Source: Anodontia alba (Eukaryota; Mollusca; Bivalvia; Lucinida; Lucinidae). From it: DNA of 64,000 bases. Positions 11,630-23,660 of this stretch are shown here, piece after piece. The notes under the pieces were generated by a model. That model saw only the letters and a program-made list of their open reading frames with translations. It did not search any database and was not told the origin of the DNA. Each line of letters starts with the position of its first letter. The stretch's first letter is position 1. The DNA lies in the NCBI GenBank assembly GCA_964016985.1, contig OZ024831.1, forward strand, positions 78,656,263 through 78,720,262. Direction: 5' to 3'. A program made the translations under genes and the position numbers.

Positions 11630-13324
11630 CAAGAGTTGTCAGAAGACAATGCAGCTCGACAGAAAGGGCTGATCGGATAAGAAAACATGAGGGCCATGAC
11701 GGCCCTAAATCGCTCACCTGTCCCATTGCTTTAGGTTCAGGATGGTTGTATTAATTCAATTTAAATCAGGCAAGTGGCTTGTAAGATTTTCAAAGTTTTC
11801 TATACAGATCATATTTTCATACAAATATAAGGGAAAACAAGCACAGTCCATAGTGGTGGTGGTGGTGGTGATGGGGGGGGGGGGGGGGGGGGGGGGTGGG
11901 GGATGCATGTTGTGGGATCTCTTGAGGATCTATTTTTAGCTCTGGCAGCAACCTTGTTCATCCAAGCAGAATGCTTTGAGCAATGTTGGTAGAGGGTCAC
12001 CCAAGGAGCATTCCTGTGAAATTATTTCAAAATCCATCCACTGGTTAAGGAGGAGAAGACATTTAAAGGTTTTTCTATTTTTAGCTATGGCTGCCATTTT
12101 GTTCATCTGAGGGAACGGTTTAGGCAATTTTGGTAGAGGGTCACCCAAGGAACATTCATGTGAAATTATTTCAAAATCCATCTATTGGTTAAGGAGAAGT
12201 TGTTTAAAGGTTTTTCTATTTTTAGCTCTGGCTGCCATCTTGTTCATCTGAGCAGAACAATTTGAGCAATTTTGGTAGAGGGTCACCCAAGTAATTATTT
12301 TAAAATCCATTCACTGGTTAAAGAGAAGAAGTCATTTAAAGGTTTCTCTGTTTTTAGCTCTGGTGCCCATCTTGTTTATCTAAGCGGAACAGTTTGAGCA
12401 ATTTTGGTAGAGAGTTACCCAAGGTATATTCCTGTGAAATTATTTTGAAATTGGGCCAGTGGCCTTCGAGGAGATGTCATTTTAGTGTTTTTCTATTTTT
12501 AGCTCTGATGGCCATTTTGTTCAGCAGAGCAGAACCATTTAGGCAATTTTGGTAGAGGGTAACCCAAGGAATATTTCTGTAAAATTATTTCAAAATCCGT
12601 TCACTGGTTTAGGAGGAGATGTCTTTTAAGTAAATTGTTGACAGACAATAGATGTTTAAAGGTTTTTCTATTTTTAGCACTGGTGGCCATCTTGTTCATC
12701 CGAGCCAAACTGTTTAAGCAATTTTGGTAGAGGGTCAGACAAGGAATATTCCTGTGTAATTATTTTGAAATTGGGCCAGTGACCTTGGAGGATTAAGGTT
12801 TTTCTATTTTTAGCTCTGGCGGCCATTTTGTTCAGCAGAGCGGAACCTTTAGGCAATTTTGGTAGACGGTACCCCAAGGAATATTCCTGTAAAATTATTT
12901 CGAAATCCGTTCACTGGTTTAGGAGGAGATGTCTTTTAAGTAAATTGTTGACAGACGAGAAGACGTTTAAAGGGTTTTCTATTTTTAGCTCTGGGCGCCA
13001 TTCTGGTAGGTCACCCAAGGAACATTCCTGTGAAATTATTTTGAAATTAGGCCAGTGGCCTTGGAGGAGATGTCATTTTAAGGTTTTTCTATTTATAGCT
13101 CTGGGGGCCATTTAGTTTAGCGAAGCGGAATCATTTAGGCAATTTTGGTAGAGGGTCACCCAAGGAACATTCCTGTAAAATTATTTCAAAATCCATTCAC
13201 CGGTTTAGGAGGAGATGTCTTTTAAGTAAATTGTCGTCAGACGCACAACACACGACTCACGACAGACGACAGACATTGACCGGTCACAAAAGCCCACACC
13301 TTGTGCCTTTAGTTCAGGTGAGCT
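11630..13324 (-). mobile_element. Hairpin-tipped tandem-core element (HT family, reverse orientation)
   Basis: The left end reads CAAGAG, then GAGGGCCATGACGGCCCT (a hairpin) and CGCTCACCTG. The right end reads TTTAGTTCAGGTGAGCT. These are the inverse of the two ends of the elements at 38388-42150 and 53397-55284 (AGCTCACC... and ...AGGTGAGCG...GGCCC...CTCTTG). The core (about 11930-13230) is roughly nine or ten units of 130-150 bp, each with CTGGCGGCCATTTTGTTCA-like and GGTAGAGGGTCACCCAAGG blocks. No coding capacity. I infer a non-autonomous Helentron-like element. Confidence 0.7.
11852..11905. repeat. GTG repeat and poly-G tract
   Basis: GTGGTGGTGGTGGTG is followed by an uninterrupted run of more than 20 G. 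Such runs are prone to assembly error. The glycine-run and proline-run frames here are artefacts. Confidence 0.9.
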
Positions 13325-15030
13325 AATAATCTTTAAATATCAAAGATTCAATGCAGAACTTAAAACTTACATGACAGAGTATGACCTGACTTTGATGTCT
13401 GAAGAATGTGAAACTGAGGGATGGGGTATATGACACTGAAACATCTTCCCTTAGGTTGGTGTGGACAAAATATGAAAGCTATATCTTACATACTGATTCC
13501 CTTAGGTTTGTGTGAACGAAATATGAAAGCTATATCTTACATACTTCAGCATTCATGTACAATTTTCAAAACTTAAACACAGCTGTAAATGACAAAGTAT
13601 GACCTGACCTTGATCTAGGCAGAAGTCAAATTGAGGATGGGTGTGTACTATTGACAGGTCTTACCCTAAGGTAGGTGTGGGCCAAATATTAAAGCGATAT
13701 CTTGAATACTTCAGCAGTTACAAACACGTTTTACAAACGCAGAACTCAAACTGGTTTAAATTACAAAGTATGACCTGATCTTGACCTATATTGTAGGCAG
13801 AAGGTCAAACTGAGGAAGGGGTGTGTGCTGTTGAAAGGTCTAACCCTAACGTTGGTGTGGGCCAAATACTAAAGCGGTATCTTGGAATACTTCAGCAGTT
13901 ACAAACACTTCAAAACTTGAACGCAGAATTCAAACATGGGTTTAAATGACAAACTATGACCTGATCTTGACTTAGGCAGAAGGTCAAACTGAGGAAGGGG
14001 TGTGTGCTATTGAAAGGTCTCATCCTGAGGTAGTAGTGGGCCAAATATTAAAGCGGTATCTTGAATACTTCAGCAGTTACAAACACTTTTCAAAACTTAA
14101 ACGCAGAACTCCAATATGGGTTTGTTTATTTGTTTGAGTTGAGGTTTTACGGCCTGGTCAACCCAATGGAGTCATGTCGAGCACGGTCAGTTTACCTAAC
14201 CACACATTCACTGGGCAGGCTTTAGTCCTCTAAGCGGTTAACCAGTATTGTGCACATTCTTTCGCCAGAAACTGACAACTGCCCTTCTTGAATCAGCGGA
14301 AGGGAGAGAATGACCGTAGAAAATATTTCATGATCAATCTCCACGAAAGAATGTTGCCGACCTCGGCGGGGGTTGAACCCGCGACCTCCTGGTCTCCAGT
14401 CGGACAGCGCATCCAACTGAGCAACCAAGGCCGGCTCCAACATGGGTTTAAATGACAAAGTATGACTTGACCTTGACCCAGGCAGAAGATCAAACTGAGG
14501 AAGGGGTGTGTGCTATTGAAAGGTCTCATCCTTATGTTGGTGTGGGCCAAATATTAAAGGGACATCTTGAATACTTTAGCAGTTACAAACTTTTCAAAAC
14601 TTAATGCAGAACTCCAACATGGGTTTAAATGACAAAGTATGACCTGACCTTGACCTAGGCAGAAGGTCAAACTGAGGAAGGGGTGTGTGCTATTGAAAGG
14701 TCTAACCCTAAGGCTGGTGTGAGCCAAATATTAAAGCTCTATCTTGAATACATCAGCAGTTATGTACACTTTTCAAAACTTAAACATGGGTGTAAATGAC
14801 AAAGTAAGAACTGACCTTGACCTTCATAAATGGTGTGACTTGGCGATGGGGGTGTATGCTATTGAAAGGTCCTACCCTAAGGTAGGTATAGGCCAAATAT
14901 GTACCTTAAACAAAAAACTATGCACATCTTTGAAAACTTAAACATTGTGCCGCCGACAGACGCCAACGCCGATGCCAACGATTGTGTGACAATATAAGCT
15001 CTCCAGTGACATAGTCCCGGCAAGCTAAAA
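13325..15030 (-). mobile_element. Tandem-core element ending TAGTCCCGGCAAGCTAAA
   Basis: About seven units of 160-175 bp carry CAGAAGGTCAAACTGAGGAA, GGTGTGGGCCAAATATTAAA and AAAGTATGACCTGACCTTGA. The right end is GACAATATAAGCTCTCCAG...CATAGTCCCGGCAAGCTAAA. The inverse of this end opens a fragment at 20453. A SINE is inserted at 14124-14434. Confidence 0.7.
14124..14434 (-). repeat. tRNA-derived SINE (family S1) with 15-bp TSD
   Basis: Minus-strand copy of the SINE at 60596-60895. GGTTGAACCC at about 14373 is the reverse complement of the B box. The 15-bp target duplication CTCCAATATGGGTTT (14109-14123) / CTCCAACATGGGTTT (14435-14449) has one mismatch. It lies inside a tandem unit of the surrounding element. 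Confidence 0.88.
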
Positions 15031-15134
15031 ATTAAGGCACAGGTAACCAATAGATTCTGATTAGAGCATAAACAGATCACATTTTGAAATGCCCTAATTA
15101 GATTTCACCGATACACAACTACAATAATACAAAC

Positions 15135-15300
15135 CTAGGATGTCTTTCAGGATTTTCTGTGGTTGTGGGGCATTAGTAAGTACTTGTGAAGATGTAGCAC
15201 TGGTTGTGGGCCTTTCTGGTGCTGGAGGTATACCAGCACTGTTAGAACTGCCTTTCAGTGGAGAAAATCTGTCAAATACTCCAGCTGACATCTTTCCCAC
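15135..15300 (-). CDS. Internal coding exon of an unrecognised gene
   Basis: On the minus strand a strong acceptor (pyrimidine tract CCCTTTTCTGTTTCAG) precedes an open stretch of 166 bp ending ATCCTAG|GTTTGT, a plausible donor. That is 55 codons plus one base, so the two flanking introns differ in phase. The encoded segment starts VGKMSAGVFDRFSPLKG and continues as a Ser/Thr/Pro/Ala-rich stretch (PPAPERPTTSATSS) to KILKDIL, so it is largely disordered-looking apart from the first 15 residues. It is not part of any repeat seen in the window. Reading through the acceptor would give an 86-codon frame, but the intron signals are better. A mariner tail lies in the upstream intron at about 15393-15510. 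I do not recognise the gene and found no partner exons. A non-conserved or UTR exon, or chance, is possible. Confidence 0.5.
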
Positions 15301-15392
15301 CTGAAACAGAAAAGGGTAACATTTGTCTTCCACAAAGTCAAGCATTGCAGTCACCCAACTAGGTATTTAGAACTTTTATCACAATGTACCAG

Positions 15393-15510
15393 GAAGGATC
15401 AAAAAGTTCTCGGTCCCCGTACTTTGGGAATGACCAAGAGCAGAAATTGTGCCATTATTTCTCAATGTAATCTCCCTTTGCCTCTATGCACTTTCTCCAA
15501 CTGTTCCAGT
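15393..15510 (-). pseudogene. Mariner transposase C-terminal fragment with one end
   Basis: On the minus strand the last codons read SWRKCIEAKGDYIEK then stop, the typical mariner C-terminus. They are followed by about 60 bp running to GAGAACTTTTTGATCC, which resembles a mariner terminal repeat. The rest of the element is missing. It is a different lineage from the 9.5-kb mariner. Confidence 0.75.
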
Positions 15511-15519
15511 TTGCTCACA

Positions 15520-16345
15520 GGTACCATACTGCTTTCTGGTCTCTACGTTTTTCCTGCTATCTTGTCTTGGCGCAGATTTTATGTACAATAGAGAGGAGGG
15601 GTGCTTGTTACAAAGGGTAAATGAAAATGTTTAGGGTATTTGAAAAACCAAACACTTTGTGCATAAATATAAGAAATGAACCACCTTTCCACTGAAAAGA
15701 CCAAAAGCATAGAAAACTTTTCTGTTCGTCCGCAAAATAAATTTTAAAATCGAGGAAGCTGTTCAGATCGGCTAAAATTGAATTTAGGGCCTATATCTGT
15801 ATAATCTTGACACTGATCCTTTTTTCACCTTAATAGCTGTAATGCCAGATTATTAATGTTTATTTTCCCAAAATACTATGTTCATTGCATGAAGCACTTT
15901 GTAGTGGATGTCGTTTAAATAAGGTACATATACTTACAAATGTTGATCTTCTCCGCGGCGGTATCTGTTACTGCCCTCGGCGCACATATTCTTTTTGCTA
16001 TACTGACCGCGGATTACATTTGCAGAAAATGCTAATACTGACCTCAGCTGTTTTATGTTGTATGCTAATACTGTCCTCAGAGCAGCAGACCGCCTTTAAT
16101 GTCAATGACTTTAAGATTATAATTCGCTTTCAAAAAGCGTATTATTATTTCATGGTGAGATACTAGCTCCAGTTAAGCTTATGCCGTGGCCTGCTATTCG
16201 TTGTCCATCGTCCGCCCATCCGTCATCCATCCGTCCGTCATCCATTGTTAGCTTTCACATTTTCAACATCTTTTCCAAAACCGTGTCGGATTGAACTGAT
16301 TCTTGGTAGAAGGCATTTGGGAAACATGCAGATTTAGAATTGCTA
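15520..16345. other. No gene seen
   Basis: AT-rich sequence with short frames (15449-15634, 15885-16166) lacking recognisable domains. From about 16190 there is a GTCCGTCATCCATCCGTCCG simple stretch and a dispersed repeat (GTGTCGGATTGAACTGATTC) that is interrupted by the element at 16346. Confidence 0.5.
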
Positions 16346-16672
16346 AAATGAAGTTTTCAAAAGTAAAACATATTTTAATTATCAATACTTAACCTATAGA
16401 TAATGTGCTAGTCTATTCTGTTTTCACACCTTCCACAGAAAAAAACGCCCTTTCAGTCGTCAATTAAAGTCTTAATCCAGAAGGTCCCTTAGACAGTTAC
16501 CTGTGTGACGTAACTCTTCCCGCTTAATTGATCACATGTCAATTTCTTTTATGTGAAAGACAACAGACACAATTAGGAGAGATAAGCGCGGGAGGAAGGA
16601 GGGACCATACTGAATTATCTCTAGGTTAAGTATTGATAGTTAAGATATGTTTTACTTTTAAAAACTTCATTT
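16346..16672. mobile_element. 327-bp MITE with about 50-bp inverted ends and TA TSD
   Basis: The left arm AAATGAAGTTTTCAAAAGTA...ATCAATACTTAACC is mirrored by GGTTAAGTATTGATAG...TACTTTTAAAAACTTCATTT. TA flanks both sides (16344-16345 and 16673-16674). No coding capacity. Curiously, CCTATAGATAATGTGCTAG occurs inside the left part (near 16392) and again just outside the right end (near 16691). Confidence 0.8.
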
Positions 16673-16889
16673 TAACTGCACAATACATTAACCTATAGAT
16701 AATGTGCTAGAATTAGTAGAATTGGAGAGAGGTACTCTCCTAGATCTAATACAAATTTTTGGTCCCAATTCTGCAAGTTTGGTCAAAATCCATCCATTCA
16801 TTCAGGAGATAGGGTGCGGACAAGCCATTTTCCAACCATCTAAGCCATCATGTGACCTTGAAAATGGGGTCATTATCACCAAAATCTAA

Positions 16890-18530
16890 TCAGTTCTTTT
16901 AAATGTCCCAGCAACCTAGATGTGCAGATATGTATCTGTCCCAATACTTCGATTCTATTTTTAATACATGCCAGTTTCATATGCATTTCTGACGAAAAAA
17001 TGCTCTATAATTAACGAATATTAGTGTGTTTTTCTCTCTATGTGGTATCAGCCACGATTTCTCAGCATTTCTGAACATTTTTAGCAATATTTCTATCTGT
17101 AAAAAAAAAAAAAAAAATGTACTGTCATTTAGAATTCGGTGGTGGAACAGATTCTCTTCTACATCGAAACGAAACTTATTGCAAGAATAATCTGTCATCA
17201 ATGCTAATCCGTTCATTAGATCCCTATTCTAGTGAAAATGTCCCTTTGTGCATTTGTGTAAGTCAGATCAGAGTACAAGATGCAGTCTAGTGCAGGATGG
17301 TGTCCACTCAATTTGCTGATTAGGTCATTGGTATAAAATACTGTAATGAATGAATCGCAGTCTTCAGCAATGCACAGACTGATCACATTTGTAACAAATG
17401 ATTAGGTTCATTTTGGCTTGATGGGACCTATCATCTCTGTTGGGACCATTACCTGTTCAAATAGGATGCACTAAGCATATGACAATATCACGAGGTCAGA
17501 CAGGAAATTTATATTTTGCTGGAGGCGTAAATCCCCACAACGAAAACATTTTCGTTGTGATTATTGAAACCTTTGGTACGCTAAACTTAAATATTAGTGG
17601 CAGATCTTATTGAAGGAAACAGTGTACGGACGAGCAGGAACTACCTGCGGATGCATATGCAAATTTACAATTTTGCGTGTAGCACTTTCTTATAATCACA
17701 TGTGCATCATGCTTTGCAGAAATGATCAGATCAACTTTGGAATTCTGGTATAGCAATAAGACAATACACAAACAAACAGCTAATAGTCAGATCATACAGT
17801 GCGGATCCATAGATTTATCCTGGCCTTCGTTTTTCAACCCGAATATTTATCTTGTCTGCCACAGGTAACAACAGTTCTAGATCACCTGCGCATAATCTAA
17901 CCCTAAATCACGCGGACATTCATGTGACTGTTGCATGGAAATGGCTAACATTGTGATGAAGTCTCTGTTTTTCTTTCTTTTTTTTTTCTTGTAAATTTTC
18001 AGTCAGTATCTTCTGTGTTTATATAAAATAAATGAGGTTCCCACGCCATTTATGTACATAAAATTTGTTATGACACAGCTGTGTGCATTTAAGTTGTGCG
18101 GTAGCTTTCAACACTACTACTTTAGTTTCCGGTTCTGTAAAGGCAAAAAAAAACATTAGAATGTGCCGATAAAAATTACTTGAAGTAAGCTGTGTTCGAA
18201 TTTTTAGAAATCCCCTTTTTGCAAAACTGCTACTGTTCGAAATTTTAGGCCATTTCCAGGAATTATTTTAGACAAAAATATTAGGTGTTCGAAATTTTAG
18301 AGTGTTCGAAATTTTAGCACATTTACTGTAAATAAAAATAAAAAAATAATAAATAAAATAAAAAAATAAAAGTGTTTTGCTGCCTTCTTTTATCTTTTCC
18401 TTTTTTTCCTTATTTCTTTTAAATAAAGGTTAAAAATGCATCCAGGCCACACACGATTGTCGATATTCAAACTTACTCTTTATTTAATTTTGTTAAAGGA
18501 TGAAAATGCACCCTTTTGTTGAAAATTCAC
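16890..18530. other. No gene seen
   Basis: AT-rich, mostly unique-looking sequence with poly-A (17101), poly-T (17970) and an AAAT-type tract (18327-18371). A GTTCGAAATTTTAG motif repeats near 18236, 18287 and 18303. No frame longer than 80 codons and no recognisable domain on either strand. Confidence 0.5.
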
Positions 18531-18535
18531 ATATA

Positions 18536-18877
18536 CAGTCGAACCTCAATAGCTCAAACTCCGATGGCTCGTTTACCATGGCTAATTCAAACTCGTTTTT
18601 GAGTCCCTTAGAAATTTTTCCGATAGTTCAAGAAAACAAATATTTAAAGATTTTTTCTTACTTTATCATGAAATTGCATGTTGTGTGTACTCGATGAGGC
18701 AATTCTAATGAGAACACTCAACATGCCATTATCATCCAGAAGGTCGAAAAAATCCCTGAATTACTGTCATCTGCTTCCTGGTCTGGCGTCATGATTAAAA
18801 CTCAGTGGCTCAAACTACCCATATCTCGAACAAATCTCCATGGTCCCAAAGCTGTTTGAGCCACTGAAGTTCGACTG
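18536..18877. mobile_element. pogo/Tigger-like MITE
   Basis: The ends are CAGTCGAACCTCAATAGCTC and its inverse GAGCCACTGAAGTTCGACTG. CAGT.GAACCTC ends are typical of pogo/Tigger elements. The left flank is TA; the right flank is TG, so one base of the expected TA duplication has changed. 342 bp, no transposase frame. Confidence 0.75.
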
Positions 18878-19389
18878 TGGTTAATTCCAATACCTGTCGT
18901 TAATTAAGGATTGATAAGCTTACCATGTAATTAAATCAATTAGTGAAAAAGTTTTTTGCATGAACTGATTAATGGAGCAGGGCTTCCATTAACTTTCAGA
19001 CTCAGGAAGTCCCAGACTTCCTACATGTACCCCTCAGATTTGGAAGTCTCACAGGAAAATCTAGGAAGTCCCACTTTTTTCCGTGCTGCGACAGTCTGCC
19101 GTTTGTTTAGCAGAACATAGGTGCTTATTTCAGTGTCACACAGAATCATTATGATCTATACTTCTTTCAGATGTGTTTTAAAACGTCCTTATCGCTTATT
19201 AAAATTCGATCGCACCTTTTTGGAAAGCCTGTACTTGTATGTCGGACCTTAGAGAAAACATTAACATTGGTACAACTTTGCATTCGTTTCAAAGCCCAGA
19301 GAAAGAAGAAAGAAAATAAAATATGTAAGAAAAGGCCCAAAACATGTTTTCTTAAATATAAACTATGCTGAAATTACTTCGCACTCATG

Positions 19390-19807
19390 TAAAGAACAGA
19401 AAGGGCAATTGACTCAAAGTTCATTGGAAGTATCGAGGTGACTTGTAGATCAACAGTAGCTAAAATCATTCTGTTTGGAAATCCAAGATGGCTGCCATCT
19501 TGTTTATGTTTATTATATTTCCCTGCCACTGTGCTGTTTACATGTATAAAATCATGATTCTTCAGAAACCACTTAACCAATTGCCTCCAAATATCACATT
19601 GATCCTACTGTTGCAATGTGATTGAGAGTTTGTTCAAATGATCATGCTCCATTAACTGTCATGCCATATATAATATTCTTCAAAATTAAGAACTGCTTAA
19701 AGGATGATCTTTTCATTAGTTGCGATGACAGGATTGGAAAAATGTTGCATAACATCTGCAGTGGCTATGTCACTCAGGCGAGCGACCCGTGGCCCATGGG
19801 CCTCTTG
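19390..19807 (+). mobile_element. Truncated HT element (relative of 53397-55284)
   Basis: It contains one diverged 145-bp-type unit with CCAAGATGGCTGCCATCTTG, then the same right end as the 53.4-kb element: TTTGTTCAAATGATCATGCT ... AGGCGAGCGACCCGTGGCCC ... GGGCCTCTTG. The left tip and most units are missing. Confidence 0.8.
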
Positions 19808-20350
19808 TAATAAAATAACATTGAAATCTCATTAGCAAGATATCCCAAAAAGTATTTGAGCTAGAGCCTTGATATTTGGTAAACTGATTGGGACTGAGGA
19901 GGAGATCACCTCATTAATTTTTCAGCCAGTTTAATGAGATTTTGTTGGAGATATGGCCCTTTGCAACTTCCTGCTATTTAATCTTGGGTCAAATGTTTGC
20001 CTTAGTGAGATGATGTGCAGAACCCATAACTCAACAATGCAGACTCAAGGTCAAGGTCACAATTGAAGGCCACCAGTTTGAGCCTTGAATTTTGAGGCTG
20101 CTCCATTGTCATTCTGCGGCGTGGTATTTAGCTGTCCTTCAGTCTGCCTTATTAAAATAACATTGAAATCTGGTTAGCAAGATATCTCAAAAAGTATTTG
20201 AGCTAGAGCCTTGATATTTGGTAAACTGATTGGGACTGAGGAGGAGGTCTCCTGTTTAAATTTTCAGCCAGTTTAATGAAATTTTATTGGAGATATGGCC
20301 CTTTGCAATTTCTGGCTATTTAATCTTGTTGCTTTTGTGTGCATAGCATA
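19808..20350. repeat. Tandem or duplicated repeat, about 337-bp spacing
   Basis: The block AAAATAACATTGAAATCT...GAGCTAGAGCCTTGATATTT...GATTGGGACTGAGGAGGAG occurs at 19813 and again at about 20153. A non-coding dispersed repeat. Confidence 0.75.
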
Positions 20351-20452
20351 AGTTTAGAACCATGTTTGCTGATGTTATGAAATTTCATAGATGGATTCCT
20401 CATGAAAAAATAGGTGACCCGTATTTTTTTCTTATCTGAATTATCTCCCATT

Positions 20453-20670
20453 TTTAGTTTGCCGGGACTATGTCCCTGGAGAGCTTATGTTGTCACCCAG
20501 TCGTTGGCATCTGCGTCTGTCGGCTTCCGTGTCCGCGTCCTCGTCAGCACAATGTTTAAGGTTTCAAAGGTGTGCATAGTTTTTTAACTGTTTAAGGTAC
20601 TGCTTTCATATTTGGCCTACACCTACCTTAGAGTAAGACCTTTCAATAGCATTATCCCCCGTGCTCTCCT
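20453..20670 (+). mobile_element. End fragment of the GCCGGGACTATGTCCC element
   Basis: TTTAGTTTGCCGGGACTATG followed by GTCTGTCGG/GTCCGCGTCC simple sequence and one partial unit (TTTGGCCTACACCTACC). It is the inverse of the right end of 13325-15030. It is cut off near a poly-G/poly-C stretch at 20670-20690. Confidence 0.7.
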
Positions 20671-22640
20671 GGGGGGGGGGGGCGGGGGGGTAGAAATAAG
20701 GAGCTGCCTTCGAAACTGTAGCAGAATGGTAAAACCCCACCAAAAACAGTGTCCGTGACCACCCGCGCCCTTAAAATAGGCGGCTGCCTTCCACTGCTGT
20801 GGCAGTTGGATAAAACCCGCAACATAACAGAGTTACCGTCCGTTCAACTGGTATAATTTCTGATTAGAAAAAATTTGAATTTGTTGAAATGCATCTTAAA
20901 TTGGAAAAACATATCAAAATACCTTTCGCGAGATATATCCTTTTCAACCTTTCCTATCTCATGTTACTAACATGCTACATTTGTTTGTGTATCATCCTGT
21001 GCCCATGGGTTGCACACGGGATGAAGATTTTTACCTCATCTGTATTTAACATTTGTGTTTGTCTTGTGTATGTGTCACTCTAGCACTCTGCACATTAAGA
21101 TGTAAAAGATGCATTTAAGAAATATTGTTAGATAAGAAACTAGCCATTTCATTGCAAAGAAAAGCAGCTACATGTACATGTATATAATGAAATATTTGTT
21201 CAGATTGAAGTTGATCAACACTAGCAAACCAGTTAGGCCCTTCACAAAATTGCGGAAAACACCGACTCGTGCAACAACAAACAAATAAAAGGCAGCTCTC
21301 GATGAAATACCAACAGCAATACTTTCGCTCGCGGAGAAAAGCAAGGAAAACCATTGCAAATCGCCTAAATTTAGTCTCACTTTACATCTTTTCCGTGCTG
21401 GTAAACAGTGCAACCGGAACGAGGCTATGCATTTAGAAACTGGTTTTCTGAAAATGTTGACGAAAAATAAGTTTTCTTTTCATTTGAAAAATTGCTTTTG
21501 TTGTCATAGCATCATAGGAAAGACAAACATAAGCTTCTAAATTCGAAAAGATTTCAATTTGCGTTCAGTGATTGTTATTTTTTTATTTTTTTTTTTTTTT
21601 TTATAGAATTTCACTTGGTAACTCCCAGAAGTGTTGAAGTGTTTTCAGACGTCTGATGACACACATTCTTAGCACAACAATAATTTAACATTTTAAGACC
21701 TGAATATATAAAAAAAAAAAAATAATAATAATAATAATGACTTCATATAATTTCGTTATTTTCTTCCAAAGATCGTTTGTGTCAACTCTTTTTTATGCTT
21801 TTTTCTGGTTCTGAATTTATCTCTTTCTAGAGAAGGAAAATCCACTCATCTAAATTCAGTTTATTAGTGCTTTGTGTCTTTGTTTAACAAAAATAATCAT
21901 TCTGTTGAACGCGCCTTATTACTAAAATGATGCACTGGAAATATTATTTATTTTATTTCTCATGTATTCTTTGTTTATTTATTAGGTTTTGGAACAGATA
22001 CGGCTCCTAGGATGTTTTGGAATATATAGCGTAACCTGGAAAACTCCCCAGACAAAAATTTTTTGGGTTCAGTTGTCAACGTTTTGAACGCTCGCGACCG
22101 AATATGGAGAAAGTTAAATTATACAAACATCAATTAAACAACTGAACAAATTATACAAACATCAATTAATCAACTCAACATGCTTAACAACAAATACACA
22201 CAGCGATCACACAGCCAACAAAAGGTTGCCGCAACACGTGACATGTCGGTCAGTAAAACTCCCGCAAGTGAAAAGTGGGACGTCCTTTAAGCTCAGTCAA
22301 CACAGGTAGCGAATTTCCAATAAGTAGGCAGGGCAAACATCAAACAACTCCTTAAAAGTGGGTAGGATTTTTGACAGCTTTGGACTTCTCAGGTATTGAT
22401 TTCGGACGGACAAAATAAATTTCGGAAGTCCGCTGTACGTCTTTGAAGTTCAATTTGGCCATCCGGTGGCAATCTCAGGGCATAATTTACGTCGTACGTC
22501 CGCTGAACAGAAACCCTGAATGGAGATAATCCACATAACTATTTTTAATGTGTGATTTAATCACATGTCTAATTTATGCTTAATTAACAACAAACAATTA
22601 AAAAACACAAAGGAAAATAATTGCTGTCGCCTTTAACGGT
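20671..22640. other. No gene seen
   Basis: Contains poly-G (20671), poly-T (21580-21602) and an ATAATAATAAT tract (21720). Minus-strand frames at 21115-21413 are unsupported by domains or splice signals. Mixed AT-rich interior of the candidate hAT-like element. Confidence 0.45.
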
Positions 22641-22641
22641 G

Positions 22642-22692
22642 GTAATCAGCAGCTAAACTGATTAAAGGAGATTAGCCGCTGATTATCACATT
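22642..22692. other. Short perfect-arm hairpin
   Basis: GTGGTAATCAGCAGCTAA and TTAGCCGCTGATTATCAC pair across a loop of about 15 bases just upstream of the LINE. It may belong to the LINE 5' region or to a foldback remnant. Confidence 0.5.
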
Positions 22693-22907
22693 TAAGCAGA
22701 CCGTTAAATTAATATTTTCATGCAAACTGCGAAAATGTCAACTCAAGCCTTTATGATGTCCTCGCAGAATCTAGCTGTTCCTGGATCTGCACTAAATGTG
22801 GCTGCACAAAGTATACAAATGCTAGCTCTCAAAGCCTATCATCCTTTGAATCAGAAAATAGATTCCAATCCCTCAATGAAAGTAGAGAACCTCACCAGGC
22901 TCCTACA

Positions 22908-23660
22908 ATGACTTCCACACCTATTAAACCAAAGCCGCAGAAAACTCCACAGACACACAGACCTGTCAAGGTCATTCACATAAATTTTCAATCCATCATG
23001 AACAAACAGCTTGAATTTGAAAACCTCATTTCCAGTACTGACCCTGATGTGGTCATTGGTACAGAAACCTGGCTTAAGCCAGAAATTCATGACAATGAAA
23101 TTTTCAGACCTGACCTTGGATATGATGTCTTCCGCCGTGACCGTGAAGGTCAAAAAGGCGGTGGTGTTGTCATACTGGTCAAACGAAATATGCTAGCATC
23201 TGAGGCATTTGACCTAAGAACAAACTGTGAAAATTTGTGGGTCAAAGTGCAGATTACTGGCAGTAGACCCCTCCTCATAGGTGCCTACTATAAACCTCAC
23301 GAACACGACACTGAAAGTTTCCAAGAATTTGCCAGATCACTTGACCTTGCCTCTAAACTGAACTGCCATACCTGGATCATGGGTGATTTCAACCTACGCA
23401 GACTGGACTGGACAACACTATCCCCTGATGATAACTGCAACTATTCAACCTTCTATAGGGAATGCACTGACATACATTGTATTTAATGATCACTGCTTAG
23501 AGCAATTGATCAACCTTCCAACTAGAGGTCAAAACATACTTGACTATTCTTCACTATAAACCCAACCCTAGTCAATAAAATCTCCACAATTCCAGGCATA
23601 AGTGACCATGATGCCATCATATGTGCAGAGGTCAATATTAAACCCAAGACCCGAAAGCAA
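22908..23660 (+). pseudogene. LINE AP-endonuclease domain
   Basis: This enzyme nicks target DNA for target-primed reverse transcription. The frame at 22908-23486 opens with VKVIHINFQSIMNK and has the metal-binding Glu in VVIGTETWL, the Tyr-containing IGAYYKPH and the Asp/Asn pair in MGDFNLRRLDW. It stops early at 23486. Frame changes near 23480 and 23555 are needed to reach the last hallmark, GISDHDAI, near 23605, which is already in frame with the downstream reverse transcriptase. All catalytic motifs are present, but the protein is split. Confidence 0.9.

Larger units (their letters stand above)
18978..22518. mobile_element. Candidate 3.5-kb hAT-like element
   Basis: The left end CAGGGCTTCCATT and right end (inverse CAGGGTTTCTGTT) match at 10 of 13 positions. 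The flanks share AATGGAG (18971-18977 and 22519-22525), 7 of the 8 bp expected for hAT. The subterminal regions repeat GGAAGTC/GACTTCC motifs. There is no intact transposase; the interior includes other repeats (19390-20670) and AT-rich sequence. The ends could also belong to two separate elements. Confidence 0.5.

Noticed and set aside
22851..23153. Minus-strand frame opposite the LINE endonuclease
   Set aside because: Antisense shadow of the endonuclease coding region.
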